NCBI GenBank assembly: GCA_015180985.1
Contig: CP054185.1
Coordinates: 2,541,225 to 2,605,224, forward strand
DNA: 64,000 nucleotides
Source of the DNA: Flammeovirgaceae bacterium
Lineage (GTDB): Bacteria > Bacteroidota > Bacteroidia > Cytophagales > Cyclobacteriaceae
Reading direction: 5' to 3'
The translations under genes were made by a program, and so were the position numbers. Below the pieces are notes generated by a model. That model was not told the origin of the DNA. It searched no databases and saw only the letters and a program-made list of their open reading frames with translations. Shown piece after piece: positions 25,328 to 33,255 of this stretch. Every line of letters begins with the position of its first letter. Positions within the stretch are counted from its first letter, which is position 1.

Positions 25328-25993
25328 GTGACGGGTTCTTCAGAAAGACTGGAACGTTTGCTCGTTTCCGATTTAGTGGGGTGGGTGTCCTGTATAATTT
25401 TTTTACCCCTACGCCCTTTGGCCTTAATTGTAATGGCACATGGGGCCGGTGCAGGCATGCGTCATCCTTTTATGCAGCGGGTTGCTGAAGAATTAGCCGG
25501 GCACCGGATTGCGACAATTCGCTATAATTTTCCTTTCACAGAGAATAATAAAAAACGACCTGATTCACCGGCTGTAGCGATGGCCACGGTTAAGGCAGCT
25601 ATAAATTTTGCCTCTGTTCAGTATCCCGGTATTCCGCTGTTTGCCGGTGGTAAATCGTTTGGTGGCAGAATGACATCACAATTCATCGCACAACACGGTG
25701 CTGCAAATGTTAAAGGCATTGTGTTTTTTGGTTTTCCGCTTCATCCGGCCGGAAAACCAGGTGTTGAACGTGCTAACCATCTTCAGCAACTGGCTGTTCC
25801 TATGCTCTTTCTTCAGGGGACACGCGACCCGCTTGCTGATGTTAACTTAATAACGAAGGTATGTTCAGACCTGAAAACGGCCACACTCATTACGTTTGAA
25901 CAGGCCGATCATTCCTTTAAGGTATCTAAACACGACCTGCTACCGGTACTTGCCCGGCATACTGTTAAATGGATGAAAATGGTGGAGTCCTGA
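25328..25993 (+). CDS. Alpha/beta hydrolase (KAP/dienelactone hydrolase-like, PF20408 type)
   Basis: 221 aa. The core has AHGAGAGMRHPFM (oxyanion-loop region), GGKSFGGRM with the nucleophile elbow GxSxGG, and the late Asp/His region (LQGTRDPLAD; FEQADHSFKV). These are the marks of the small alpha/beta hydrolases near dienelactone hydrolase. The natural substrate is unknown. The start is uncertain: GTG 25328 keeps the first beta strand (SCIIFLPLRPLALIV), whereas the first ATG (25433) would delete it. Upstream in-frame stop is at 25310. Cytoplasmic. Confidence 0.8.
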   Translation: MTGSSERLERLLVSDLVGWVSCIIFLPLRPLALIVMAHGAGAGMRHPFMQRVAEELAGHRIATIRYNFPFTENNKKRPDSPAVAMATVKAAINFASVQYPGIPLFAGGKSFGGRMTSQFIAQHGAANVKGIVFFGFPLHPAGKPGVERANHLQQLAVPMLFLQGTRDPLADVNLITKVCSDLKTATLITFEQADHSFKVSKHDLLPVLARHTVKWMKMVES

Positions 25994-26063
25994 TTTTACC
26001 TGTGTCCATCAAATATCATTGTTTTCTATGACATGAATCAGTCTTCGTTGTGAAGGTTTAGGG

Positions 26064-26071
26064 TATTTTCG
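26064..26071 (+). promoter_or_regulatory. Candidate -7 element for the baeRF-like gene
   Basis: TATTTTCG matches TAnnTTTG at seven of eight positions, 16 bases before the ATG at 26088. Confidence 0.35.
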
Positions 26072-26087
26072 GAACCTTCAAATTACA

Positions 26088-26501
26088 ATGCGTATGAGGA
26101 AAATAGGTTTATGGATCGATTCGCGCGAGGCGCTCATTGTCAGTTTTGAAAACGGCAGGTTATCACACCACCGGATCTTTTCCGGTATTGAATCAAAGCC
26201 CCGTTACAAAGGTGAATCTTCAAGAAAATCAAAACGGGCAATAGGGTTTGATTACGAAACCTCGCAGCAGGCGCATTACAATGAATGGCTAAAGAAGTAC
26301 ATCCAATCGGTAGTTGATATTCTTCGTGGCAGTTCAGCAGTTATTTATATCACCGGGCCAGGCACTGTACGCATAACCTTGGAAAACGCCTTGCGAAAAG
26401 TTAGAAATATCCGTGTGCTTAAAAACGATGCGCTAGGACACCTAACCGAAGCCAGAAAAATAGAAGCTATCAGGCAATTTTTTGAATCGGTAAATGGTTA
26501 G
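26088..26501 (+). CDS. baeRF/eRF1-fold-like small protein
   Basis: 137 aa. The opening KIGLWIDSREALIVSFENG and the later helix-strand unit with AVIYITGPGTVRITLENAL and a closing EAIRQFF helix resemble bacterial proteins of the archaeo-eukaryotic release-factor-like (translational machinery/host-attachment) group. In those a similar G-PG loop follows a beta strand. That assignment is from pattern memory and is tentative. A second in-frame ATG occurs two codons in. It overlaps the rhodanese gene by four bases, stop to stop. Confidence 0.6.
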   Translation: MRMRKIGLWIDSREALIVSFENGRLSHHRIFSGIESKPRYKGESSRKSKRAIGFDYETSQQAHYNEWLKKYIQSVVDILRGSSAVIYITGPGTVRITLENALRKVRNIRVLKNDALGHLTEARKIEAIRQFFESVNG

Positions 26502-27376
26502 TTCTTACCTGGCGCTTTTTCCATCGGGCACTCATCAATCCGGCTCCATTCCTGCATGGAACCATCGTATAATTTCATATTATACCCTAAGGCCCGCCCG
26601 GCCAGGTAAACTATACTGGCCGATTGCCCGACAAAGCAGTATGACACAAGTTCTTTGTCTTTTGCAGGCGCTACAGGTGTGAACAAGGTTTGTAATGAAT
26701 CAGCCGGTTTAAAGAAATTACTGGTGTTCAATAATTCGGCATAAGGGATATTCTTCGCACCGGTAATATGTCCATCACGCGGATATCCGGAGGGTTCACC
26801 ATCATAAAACCGTTTCAGGCGAGCATCAACAATAGTGGAAGCGCCTGTAGTTAATTTATCCTGCACATAAAAACGGTCAACCAAAAGGCCGGTTGGTTTT
26901 GCTTTAAAATTACCCTTTTTTACAACCGGCAAATCTTTTGTAACAGCGTATCCGGCTTTCTTCCAGGCTTCCAGTCCTCCATTTAAAAACGATACCTGGC
27001 CCTTCAGGCCAAGGTGCTCAAGCGTAAGAAACATGCGGGCAGCAGGGCCCACTTCGTTGCGTACATGACATAAAACAACATGCGACCCGGATGAAACGCC
27101 CAGGCTTTGAAGTATTTCGGTTGCATCAGCCGGATCAGGTGCATTATAAGTGCCCTCCGGTGAATCAGGCGCAAGCCAGCCGGGCCAGAGAAAACGCGCA
27201 CCGGCAATATGCTCCCTTTCATAATCAAGCCGCAGTGCATTTACCTGCAAGATGACCAGGTTGGGTTTTGCCAAATTCTCATGTAACCACTTAACATCTA
27301 CCAACACAGAAATCGGCTGTGCCACTGCTATCCGAATCCCGAATAGGATGATGACCCCTACTGCGAATTGTTTCAT
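26498..27376 (-). CDS. Exported two-domain rhodanese/sulfurtransferase
   Basis: 292 aa with a signal peptide (ending IAVAQ), so periplasmic or membrane-facing. It comprises two rhodanese domains; the C-terminal one carries the catalytic Cys C247 in the loop CFVGQSA. The N-terminal domain has an inactive-type loop (HVRNEVG, no Cys), as in thiosulfate/3-mercaptopyruvate sulfurtransferases. Other family marks are HIAGARFLWPG and GHITGAKNIPY. It would transfer sulfane sulfur from thiosulfate or mercaptopyruvate to an acceptor. Which donor is used cannot be settled from the CFVGQSA loop alone. Confidence 0.88.
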   Translation of the reverse strand: MKQFAVGVIILFGIRIAVAQPISVLVDVKWLHENLAKPNLVILQVNALRLDYEREHIAGARFLWPGWLAPDSPEGTYNAPDPADATEILQSLGVSSGSHVVLCHVRNEVGPAARMFLTLEHLGLKGQVSFLNGGLEAWKKAGYAVTKDLPVVKKGNFKAKPTGLLVDRFYVQDKLTTGASTIVDARLKRFYDGEPSGYPRDGHITGAKNIPYAELLNTSNFFKPADSLQTLFTPVAPAKDKELVSYCFVGQSASIVYLAGRALGYNMKLYDGSMQEWSRIDECPMEKAPGKN

Positions 27377-27409
27377 ATTGATATAAGTTTTAATACCTTA
27401 CCCGACTAT

Positions 27410-27417
27410 CAAATATA
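27410..27417 (-). promoter_or_regulatory. -7 element for the sulfurtransferase gene
   Basis: Minus-strand TATATTTG is an exact TAnnTTTG, 33 bases before the ATG at 27376, giving a leader of about 30 bases. It lies in the divergent gap before the nitronate monooxygenase-like gene. Confidence 0.5.
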
Positions 27418-27457
27418 CGTTGTAACGACAAACGTACTACTTAAGTTTTTAGTATTC

Positions 27458-28411
27458 ATGACGCTTGATAAAATTCTGGGCATAAATTACCCGATCATCG
27501 TAGCCCCCATGTTTCTTATTTCCAACACCGCAATGGTAAAAGCAGCGCTGGCCAGCGGTGTTACCGCGGCTTTTCCGGCCTTGAATTACCGTACCGATGC
27601 GGAACTGCGGACGGCAATACAGGAGATTAAAACAGCTTCTGATAAGCCTTTTGGCGTTAACCTCATCGTTAACAAGTCCAATCCAAAATACCGCTCGCAA
27701 TTAAAAACGCTAATAGAACTCCGTGTTCATTTTATTATTACATCGCTCGGTAATCCGAAAGAAGTAATTGAACAATGCAAACCCCTTGGCATAAAAGTAT
27801 TTTGTGATGTGGTTGACCTGGAATATGCAAAAAAAGTAGAGGCCCTCGGTGCCGATGCCGTGATAGCTGTTAACAGCAGGGCAGGGGGGCATGCCGGTAA
27901 GATCAGTCCACATGATTTGATTAAGTTGCTGAAGGAGAATATCAGCATACCCATTATTTCTGCCGGAGGTATTGCCAGCGGAAAGGATATTCGCCAGGCT
28001 ATGGAATGGGGCGCTGCCGGTGTATCGGTAGGCACTATCTTTATTGCCAGCGAAGAATCACCTGTTTCACAGGAGTACAAACAAGCCTGTATTGACTATG
28101 GAGAAAAAGACATTGTGCTGACTACAAAAATGTCAGGCTCTCCGTTAACGGTTATCAATACCCCTTATGTTCAGCAATTGGGTACTAAAGCAACCTGGTT
28201 GGAAAAAATCATAAACAACAATAAAACTTTGAAGAAATACGCCAAAATGTTGCTCGCTCTTCGTGGTATGAAGGCCGTTGAAAAAGCCGCCTTCGGGGCC
28301 ACATACAAAACAGTCTGGTGTGCCGGCCCCGCCATTGAGCACGTTCATGCCATCCGGCCGATGAGTGCCATCCTTGAGCAACTCGCTGCCGAGTATGCAC
28401 AGTCCGCCTGA
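27458..28411 (+). CDS. Nitronate monooxygenase-like flavin oxidoreductase
   Basis: 317 aa TIM-barrel flavoprotein of the 2-nitropropane dioxygenase/enoyl-reductase group. The start is ATG 27458 (MTLDKILGINYPIIVAPM), the family's standard N-terminus; the frame further upstream lacks an ATG. FMN-binding features are SRAGGHAG, ISAGGIASG and GVSVGTIFIAS, the phosphate-binding loops. Some relatives oxidise nitronates, others reduce enoyl groups, so the reaction is not settled. It is followed within a short space by a fatty acid hydroxylase gene on the same strand. Confidence 0.85.
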   Translation: MTLDKILGINYPIIVAPMFLISNTAMVKAALASGVTAAFPALNYRTDAELRTAIQEIKTASDKPFGVNLIVNKSNPKYRSQLKTLIELRVHFIITSLGNPKEVIEQCKPLGIKVFCDVVDLEYAKKVEALGADAVIAVNSRAGGHAGKISPHDLIKLLKENISIPIISAGGIASGKDIRQAMEWGAAGVSVGTIFIASEESPVSQEYKQACIDYGEKDIVLTTKMSGSPLTVINTPYVQQLGTKATWLEKIINNNKTLKKYAKMLLALRGMKAVEKAAFGATYKTVWCAGPAIEHVHAIRPMSAILEQLAAEYAQSA

Positions 28412-28416
28412 TTGAT

Positions 28417-28424
28417 TATTTTTG
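28417..28424 (+). promoter_or_regulatory. -7 element for the fatty acid hydroxylase gene
   Basis: TATTTTTG is an exact TAnnTTTG, beginning five bases after the preceding stop and ending 17 bases before the ATG at 28442, so this gene can be transcribed alone. Confidence 0.5.
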
Positions 28425-28441
28425 AACACACCTTAAATCAG

Positions 28442-29260
28442 ATGGCGACATTCTTACTGTTTTTTGAATCCATGCCCACCTGGCAACGCGGAGTGTGGAT
28501 TGTTATCTGCCTGGTTATATGCTGGATTCTGGAAGGTAATTTTCCGCTGTTTGCATTTAATTACCGCAAATGGAAGCATGCCGGGGTGAACTTCGTATTT
28601 CTTTCTACAACCCTGGTCATCAATACACTGTTTGGGCTGGCCACGGTTGGCGTGTTTGAATGGACAAAGCAAAATCAGTTTGGATTAATCTACCTTATTG
28701 ATTTACCGGTTTGGGTTGAACTGCTTATTTGCATCCTGCTGTTTGAGCTGGTTGCCCAATATTTTATTCACTTTTTACTACACAGGTATAAATGGATGTG
28801 GAAGTTCCACATGGTACACCACAGCGACACCCACCTGGATGCCACCAGCGGTACACGGCATCATCCGGGCGATTTTGCCATGCGCGAAATTTTTGCTTTG
28901 GTAGTGGTTATTGTTACCGGAGCTCCGCCTGCATATTATTTCTTTTACCGGATATTGACAGTCTTCTTTACCTATTTTACGCATGCCAATATTTACCTGC
29001 CGGCTTGGATTGATAAACCGCTCAGCTACATTTTTATTACCCCGAATACTCACAAGTTCCATCATCATTATAAACGCCCATGGACAGACTCCAACTTTGG
29101 CAATATGTTTTCCATCTGGGACCGGCTGTTTGGCACATTTGTTTATGATGATCCCAAAAAAATCCGATATGGGTTAGATGTGTTAGATGACAGTACCGAT
29201 GAAAATATAGGCTTTCAGTTTAAAATTCCATTTAACAAGAACATCAAAACCGACTATTGA
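28442..29260 (+). CDS. Sterol desaturase/fatty acid hydroxylase family membrane di-iron enzyme
   Basis: 272 aa from ATG 28442 (the in-frame TTG at 28412 is less likely). It has four to five transmembrane helices and the histidine clusters that bind two irons: HFLLHRYKWMWKFHMVHHSD, an H in THANIYLP, and NTHKFHHHYKRP. The Pfam group PF04116 hydroxylates or desaturates lipids using O2. In Bacteroidota related proteins act on sphingolipid, carotenoid or sterol-like substrates; nothing here fixes which. The 3' end overlaps the acyl-CoA dehydrogenase gene by seven bases, convergent. Confidence 0.88.
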   Translation: MATFLLFFESMPTWQRGVWIVICLVICWILEGNFPLFAFNYRKWKHAGVNFVFLSTTLVINTLFGLATVGVFEWTKQNQFGLIYLIDLPVWVELLICILLFELVAQYFIHFLLHRYKWMWKFHMVHHSDTHLDATSGTRHHPGDFAMREIFALVVVIVTGAPPAYYFFYRILTVFFTYFTHANIYLPAWIDKPLSYIFITPNTHKFHHHYKRPWTDSNFGNMFSIWDRLFGTFVYDDPKKIRYGLDVLDDSTDENIGFQFKIPFNKNIKTDY

Positions 29261-31548
29261 AGTGAAATAGGGGCTGCCAGGCAAGTAGGCGGTATGTTAA
29301 ATGCGTCAACCAGGGGTACTGCATCAGCGCGGATATCCCAGCACAGTTGATTAAACAGTTTACGTATTGCCTTGGTTTTTACACCTTCCAAATAGCCCTG
29401 CTCCAGGTACCATCCTTTATTCTTCTCAAGCTGGGAAATGGCGTAAAGGTTATAGAGCTTACGTAGTACGAACTGGCACTTTTCATCGGTTACATTTTCG
29501 ACTGCCTCGAAGAATTGTTCCAGAATTATCCGTTCAACATAGGCAAACCCTACCTGTACCAGGTGGTGCTGACACACATTAAACGCATCGAACGAATCCA
29601 TGCCGTCATCAAGGTGGCGTTTCAGGCGTTTCGCCACCGATACCAGGATATCCCGTTCGCGGTAACGGAATGCGTTCAGGTGAAACTCAGGATCAAGCAG
29701 GTGATCTTCGTCTGTATTGCGGATGATGATGGGATTCATCTCGGTTATGGATGTAGCCGCCTGCGATGCCAGGTAGTTCAATAACCCAAACGCGTTCATG
29801 CTGCTGAACTCCTGTTTAAATTCAGTAAGCCTGCTCTTGGCAACCAGTTGCATGAGCACGGTGTTGTCGCCTTCAAAGGTGGTGTAGATGTCGGTGTCAT
29901 TTTTCAGGCTGCCGATCCGGTTTTCAAACAAGTACCCTTTTCCACCACACGCTTCACGGCATTCCTGTAAAGTGGCTGTGGTATTCCATGTAGCCCAGGC
30001 TTTCAGTCCTGCCGCAAGTGCTTCAATCTCCTGCATTTCCTCTTCGGTTCGGTTTACAAACCTTTTGGTTAAATATTGCAATGCAAAATGCAGCGCATAG
30101 GTGTTGGCAAGCAGGGGCATAAGCCTGCGCTGATGGGTGCGGTAGTTCAGGATGGGCACTTCGGCTGCACCTTCAGGGCCAAACTGTGTTCGTTTATCGC
30201 CATACCGGATGGCAATGGTTAGTCCTGTTTTTGATGCGGCATTTCCGGATCGGGGTATGCCTATCCGGCCGCCCACCAGGGTGCCGAGCATGGTGAAAAA
30301 CCTGCGGTTATCGCTGGTAATCGGGCTTTCAAACCGGCCTTCATCATTAACACGGGCAAACCGGTCGAGCATTTCATCTTTCGGAATAACCACATTGGTA
30401 AACCGAATGACACCGTTATCCACACCATTTAAGCCCAGTTTTCTACCGCAGTCGTTAATGGTAATGCCCGGCAACAACTTGCCCTGTTTATTCCGTAATG
30501 GAACAATAAATGCGTTTACTCCGAAATCCTGTCCATTAACTATAAGTTTGGCAAACACCGTGGCCATTTGGCCGTGCAGGGCTGCATTGCCGATGTATTC
30601 CTTCTGCGCAGCATCATTCGGAGTATGAATGGTAAATGTTTTGTCAACGTGATTATAGGTGGCCGTGGTTTCCACACCGCGTACATTAGAGCCATGCCCA
30701 GTTTCCGTCATGGCAAAGCAGCCGGGTAAATCCAGGGTGCCAATATCTTTTAAATATTTTTTATGATGTTTTTCTGTTCCCAGAAAATAAACACTCATAC
30801 CCCATAAACCGAACTGAACGCCAAACTTCACCACAAGGCTAAGATCATGGTAGCTCAACGTCTCCATTACGGTAAAATACTCAGCCATGCCGCTGATTCC
30901 TCCGTATTCTTTAGGATAAGCCAGCGCACCGAAACCTTGCTTGGCCAGTAATTTTGCCCAGTGCAAAACTTTCGTGCGGTATTCGCCAAGGTTGTCGGTT
31001 TCGATGTACGCAAATTCCGGATCGGAAAGTATGGTTTTCACCCTGCTGATCAGCTCGGCCTGGTCGCCATCCAGAATTTTTGTCATGGTGGCTACATCGA
31101 AGGTATGTTGCGTGGTTTGCTTTTGCGTGATGGAGGTTCGGTACTCCGGGTGAAAAGCATAGGTGGCTTCACGGCCGATAAGTCCAAGGCTTTGTTCGAT
31201 CCCCGCCAGTGATTGAATAGCTTGTTCCGGAATAGTTGCTTTGCCTGATGAATGCAAAGCAGCAAGCTTAATCCCGATATTGGCTAATGAGTCGGCAGGG
31301 GTGGTGTTCACTTTCAGAATTTCAGCTAACCAGTCTTTTAATCCGGATGGCGTTGGCGGGTTTGCCGGGTCAATCAGTGAACGAAGAAACTCCCGATCAG
31401 TCTTACCAAGCCAGGTTTGCTTTTCGATTACGGCCTCAATGCTTTTGATTTCGGTAGGTGTGAGTACGGCATCCGACCACACCGTGTACAGTACGGGTAA
31501 AAAAACGAATAACGCAGGGTTATTCTTGGCTTGAGGAGAGTTAATCAT
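29254..31548 (-). CDS. Acyl-CoA dehydrogenase/oxidase-like flavoprotein with N-terminal extension
   Basis: 764 aa, much longer than the classic 380-aa enzyme. Residues 1-90 are a helical extension (LYTVWSDAVLTPTEIKSIEA) resembling a TerB-like module. The FAD-binding acyl-CoA dehydrogenase core follows: CFAMTETGHGSNVRGVET, INDCGRKLGLNGVDNGVIRF and REACGGKGY. A long C-terminal helical region is as in acyl-CoA oxidases. It should oxidise an acyl-CoA at the alpha-beta bond; electron acceptor and chain length are unknown. It lies eight bases downstream of osmC in the same direction, so the pair is likely an operon. Cytoplasmic. Confidence 0.88.
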   Translation of the reverse strand: MINSPQAKNNPALFVFLPVLYTVWSDAVLTPTEIKSIEAVIEKQTWLGKTDREFLRSLIDPANPPTPSGLKDWLAEILKVNTTPADSLANIGIKLAALHSSGKATIPEQAIQSLAGIEQSLGLIGREATYAFHPEYRTSITQKQTTQHTFDVATMTKILDGDQAELISRVKTILSDPEFAYIETDNLGEYRTKVLHWAKLLAKQGFGALAYPKEYGGISGMAEYFTVMETLSYHDLSLVVKFGVQFGLWGMSVYFLGTEKHHKKYLKDIGTLDLPGCFAMTETGHGSNVRGVETTATYNHVDKTFTIHTPNDAAQKEYIGNAALHGQMATVFAKLIVNGQDFGVNAFIVPLRNKQGKLLPGITINDCGRKLGLNGVDNGVIRFTNVVIPKDEMLDRFARVNDEGRFESPITSDNRRFFTMLGTLVGGRIGIPRSGNAASKTGLTIAIRYGDKRTQFGPEGAAEVPILNYRTHQRRLMPLLANTYALHFALQYLTKRFVNRTEEEMQEIEALAAGLKAWATWNTTATLQECREACGGKGYLFENRIGSLKNDTDIYTTFEGDNTVLMQLVAKSRLTEFKQEFSSMNAFGLLNYLASQAATSITEMNPIIIRNTDEDHLLDPEFHLNAFRYRERDILVSVAKRLKRHLDDGMDSFDAFNVCQHHLVQVGFAYVERIILEQFFEAVENVTDEKCQFVLRKLYNLYAISQLEKNKGWYLEQGYLEGVKTKAIRKLFNQLCWDIRADAVPLVDAFNIPPTCLAAPISLQ

Positions 31549-31556
31549 GATGCGGG

Positions 31557-31973
31557 TTAGATCAATCTGGCTTCAACGGTAATAGCCGTTTTGAGCAATT
31601 TTGAAATGGGGCAGTTTACTTCGGCATTTTTTACGCATTCATCAAACTTTTCTTTGCTAATGCCGGGTACTTTTGCCTGCAGTACAAGGTGCGATTGGGT
31701 AACCGTACCGCTGTCAAGCGTAATCATGCAGTCGGTTTTCAGTTCTTCCGGGGTAAAGCCAGCTTCGCCCAGTACAAAACTCAGTTTCATGGTAAAGCAG
31801 CCGGCATGGGCCGCGGCAATAAGTTCTTCAGGATTGGTACCGATTCCACTTTCGAACCGGGAACTGAACGAATACTGGGTTTTATGCAGTACCGTACTTT
31901 GTGTACTCAGATGGCCGGAGCCCTCTTTTCCAGAGCCGATCCAAACGGCTGTGGCTTTTCTTCTTATACTCAT
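31557..31973 (-). CDS. osmC: OsmC-family organic hydroperoxide reductase
   Basis: 138 aa. The catalytic cysteines are C59 (AAHAGCFTM) and C121 (VNCPISKLL), spaced as in OsmC/Ohr. OsmC-family enzymes reduce organic hydroperoxides with dithiol cofactors. The N-terminus (RRKATAVWIGSGKEGSGHLS) and the swapped beta-helix pattern fit OsmC better than Ohr. The downstream acyl-CoA dehydrogenase may share its transcript, consistent with detoxifying lipid peroxides alongside acyl-CoA oxidation; that link is inference. Confidence 0.93.
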   Translation of the reverse strand: MSIRRKATAVWIGSGKEGSGHLSTQSTVLHKTQYSFSSRFESGIGTNPEELIAAAHAGCFTMKLSFVLGEAGFTPEELKTDCMITLDSGTVTQSHLVLQAKVPGISKEKFDECVKNAEVNCPISKLLKTAITVEARLI

Positions 31974-32094
31974 GGCAATTTAGTTAGTTGGCTACAGCAA
32001 TTTACGGGAATTACACTTCATTATTCAGTATTCTCTTAAGATTTAGCTAAACCCAATGTAGATTATTATTTTGCAGGTAACCAACAAACCAACC

Positions 32095-32418
32095 ATGAAA
32101 ATCATTTACCTGATCCTTGCAGTAATCGGTTTTATTGCCCCGAATATTTTTGTTGCCATCGAATCGGTTGAAACAGGCAACATTTTGCTTTGGCTTGACC
32201 CAACTGCCACCCTTAGCGGGATGTTCGGTAACCGGATTGCCACCGCATTTATTGTAGATCTTCTTGTTGTGGTGTTTATTTTCTTTTTCTGGACGTATCA
32301 CGAAGCGAAACTGCATGGGATTAAAAACGTGTGGGTAATATGGGTACTTACTATGCTGTTTGGAATGGCAGGAACCTTCCCGCTGTTTCTGTACCTGCGT
32401 GAAAGTCGAAAATTTTAA
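32095..32418 (+). CDS. DUF2834 small membrane protein
   Basis: 107 aa from ATG 32095. Three hydrophobic helices are visible: YLILAVIGFIAPNIFVAI, ATAFIVDLLVVVFIFFFW, WVIWVLTMLFGMAGTFPLF. The end PLFLYLRESRKF and the GNRIATAFIVDL segment are characteristic of DUF2834 proteins. Function unknown; inner membrane. The upstream sequence has TATTTTG, one base short of a full -7 element. It converges on the metallo-hydrolase gene. Confidence 0.85.
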   Translation: MKIIYLILAVIGFIAPNIFVAIESVETGNILLWLDPTATLSGMFGNRIATAFIVDLLVVVFIFFFWTYHEAKLHGIKNVWVIWVLTMLFGMAGTFPLFLYLRESRKF

Positions 32419-32433
32419 CTACAGGTATCTATT

Positions 32434-33192
32434 TTAGTTGATGGGGTACCAGTTTCGCAACCGCACCTCAATAGCCGGGTTAGCATCCATAACCAGTTTT
32501 TTGAAACCCTCAACATCGGTAAGCCCGCTTTGACCCCGGTAATGAAAAGGATAGACAATTCCAGGCTTGAACTCAAGCACCGCACTGGCAGCCTGTTTGA
32601 TGTCCATTGTGAAGGGCTGATTCATGCAAACAAAAGCAATGTCAATATTCATGAGTGCACGCATTTCCGGAATGTCCTCGGTATCGCCAGAAAGGTAAAC
32701 CTGTTTATCGGCAAACCGAATAACATAACCGTTACCCCGGCCTTTTGGATGCCTTGAATCAGGTGTTTCCGGCAGATTGTACATCGGAATGGCTTTCACT
32801 GAAATTCCGGCATGTGTGGTGTGCTGACCATTTGTTATTACAACAGCCTTCGCCAGCAGAGGCTCAGGTAGTTTTTCTGCCACTGCCGGTGGAACGATAA
32901 GAGTGGCTCGGGTAAGGTCCAGTGTATTAAGTGTTTCTAAATTATAGTGATCGCTATGAATATCGGTTATAAGAATAAGGTCGGGAGCAGGCAATCCTGC
33001 AAACGCATTGCTGCCGCCATATGGATCATGATAAACCACCTTGTTGTTCCATGTAAAAACCACGGTGCTGTGCAGGATGGGTTGTATCGTCAGATCGCCC
33101 GAAACGGTTTTAACACGATCGGGCTCGATACGTTGTGCAAATAATGAGGTTGTCAATAACCAACTAAATGCAACTATTTTGTGTACTTGCAT
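32434..33192 (-). CDS. Exported metallo-beta-lactamase-fold hydrolase (UlaG-like)
   Basis: 252 aa with a signal peptide (ending TTSLFAQ). The zinc motif is D77-I-H79-S-D81-H82, with Asp in place of the first His of HxHxDH, a variant common in this subfamily. Other metal-site elements are YLSGDTED and YPFHYRG. The fold hydrolyses esters, lactones or phosphodiesters; the nearest well-known relative is the L-ascorbate-6-phosphate lactonase group, but a periplasmic location makes that substrate unlikely. The product remains unassigned. Confidence 0.85.
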   Translation of the reverse strand: MQVHKIVAFSWLLTTSLFAQRIEPDRVKTVSGDLTIQPILHSTVVFTWNNKVVYHDPYGGSNAFAGLPAPDLILITDIHSDHYNLETLNTLDLTRATLIVPPAVAEKLPEPLLAKAVVITNGQHTTHAGISVKAIPMYNLPETPDSRHPKGRGNGYVIRFADKQVYLSGDTEDIPEMRALMNIDIAFVCMNQPFTMDIKQAASAVLEFKPGIVYPFHYRGQSGLTDVEGFKKLVMDANPAIEVRLRNWYPIN

Positions 33193-33255
33193 AATAAATT
33201 ATTGATACAGATATTGCTAATATAGAAAATTTAAAGATCGTTTAATTCATAATTC

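Noticed and set aside
27368-27457. 30-residue N-terminal extension of the nitronate monooxygenase-like protein
   Set aside because: Begins with TTG inside the divergent promoter region; the ATG at 27458 gives the standard family N-terminus.
30152-30628. 158-aa frame on the plus strand inside the acyl-CoA dehydrogenase gene
   Set aside because: It is antisense to well-conserved catalytic sequence, and no family pattern, signal or promoter was seen.
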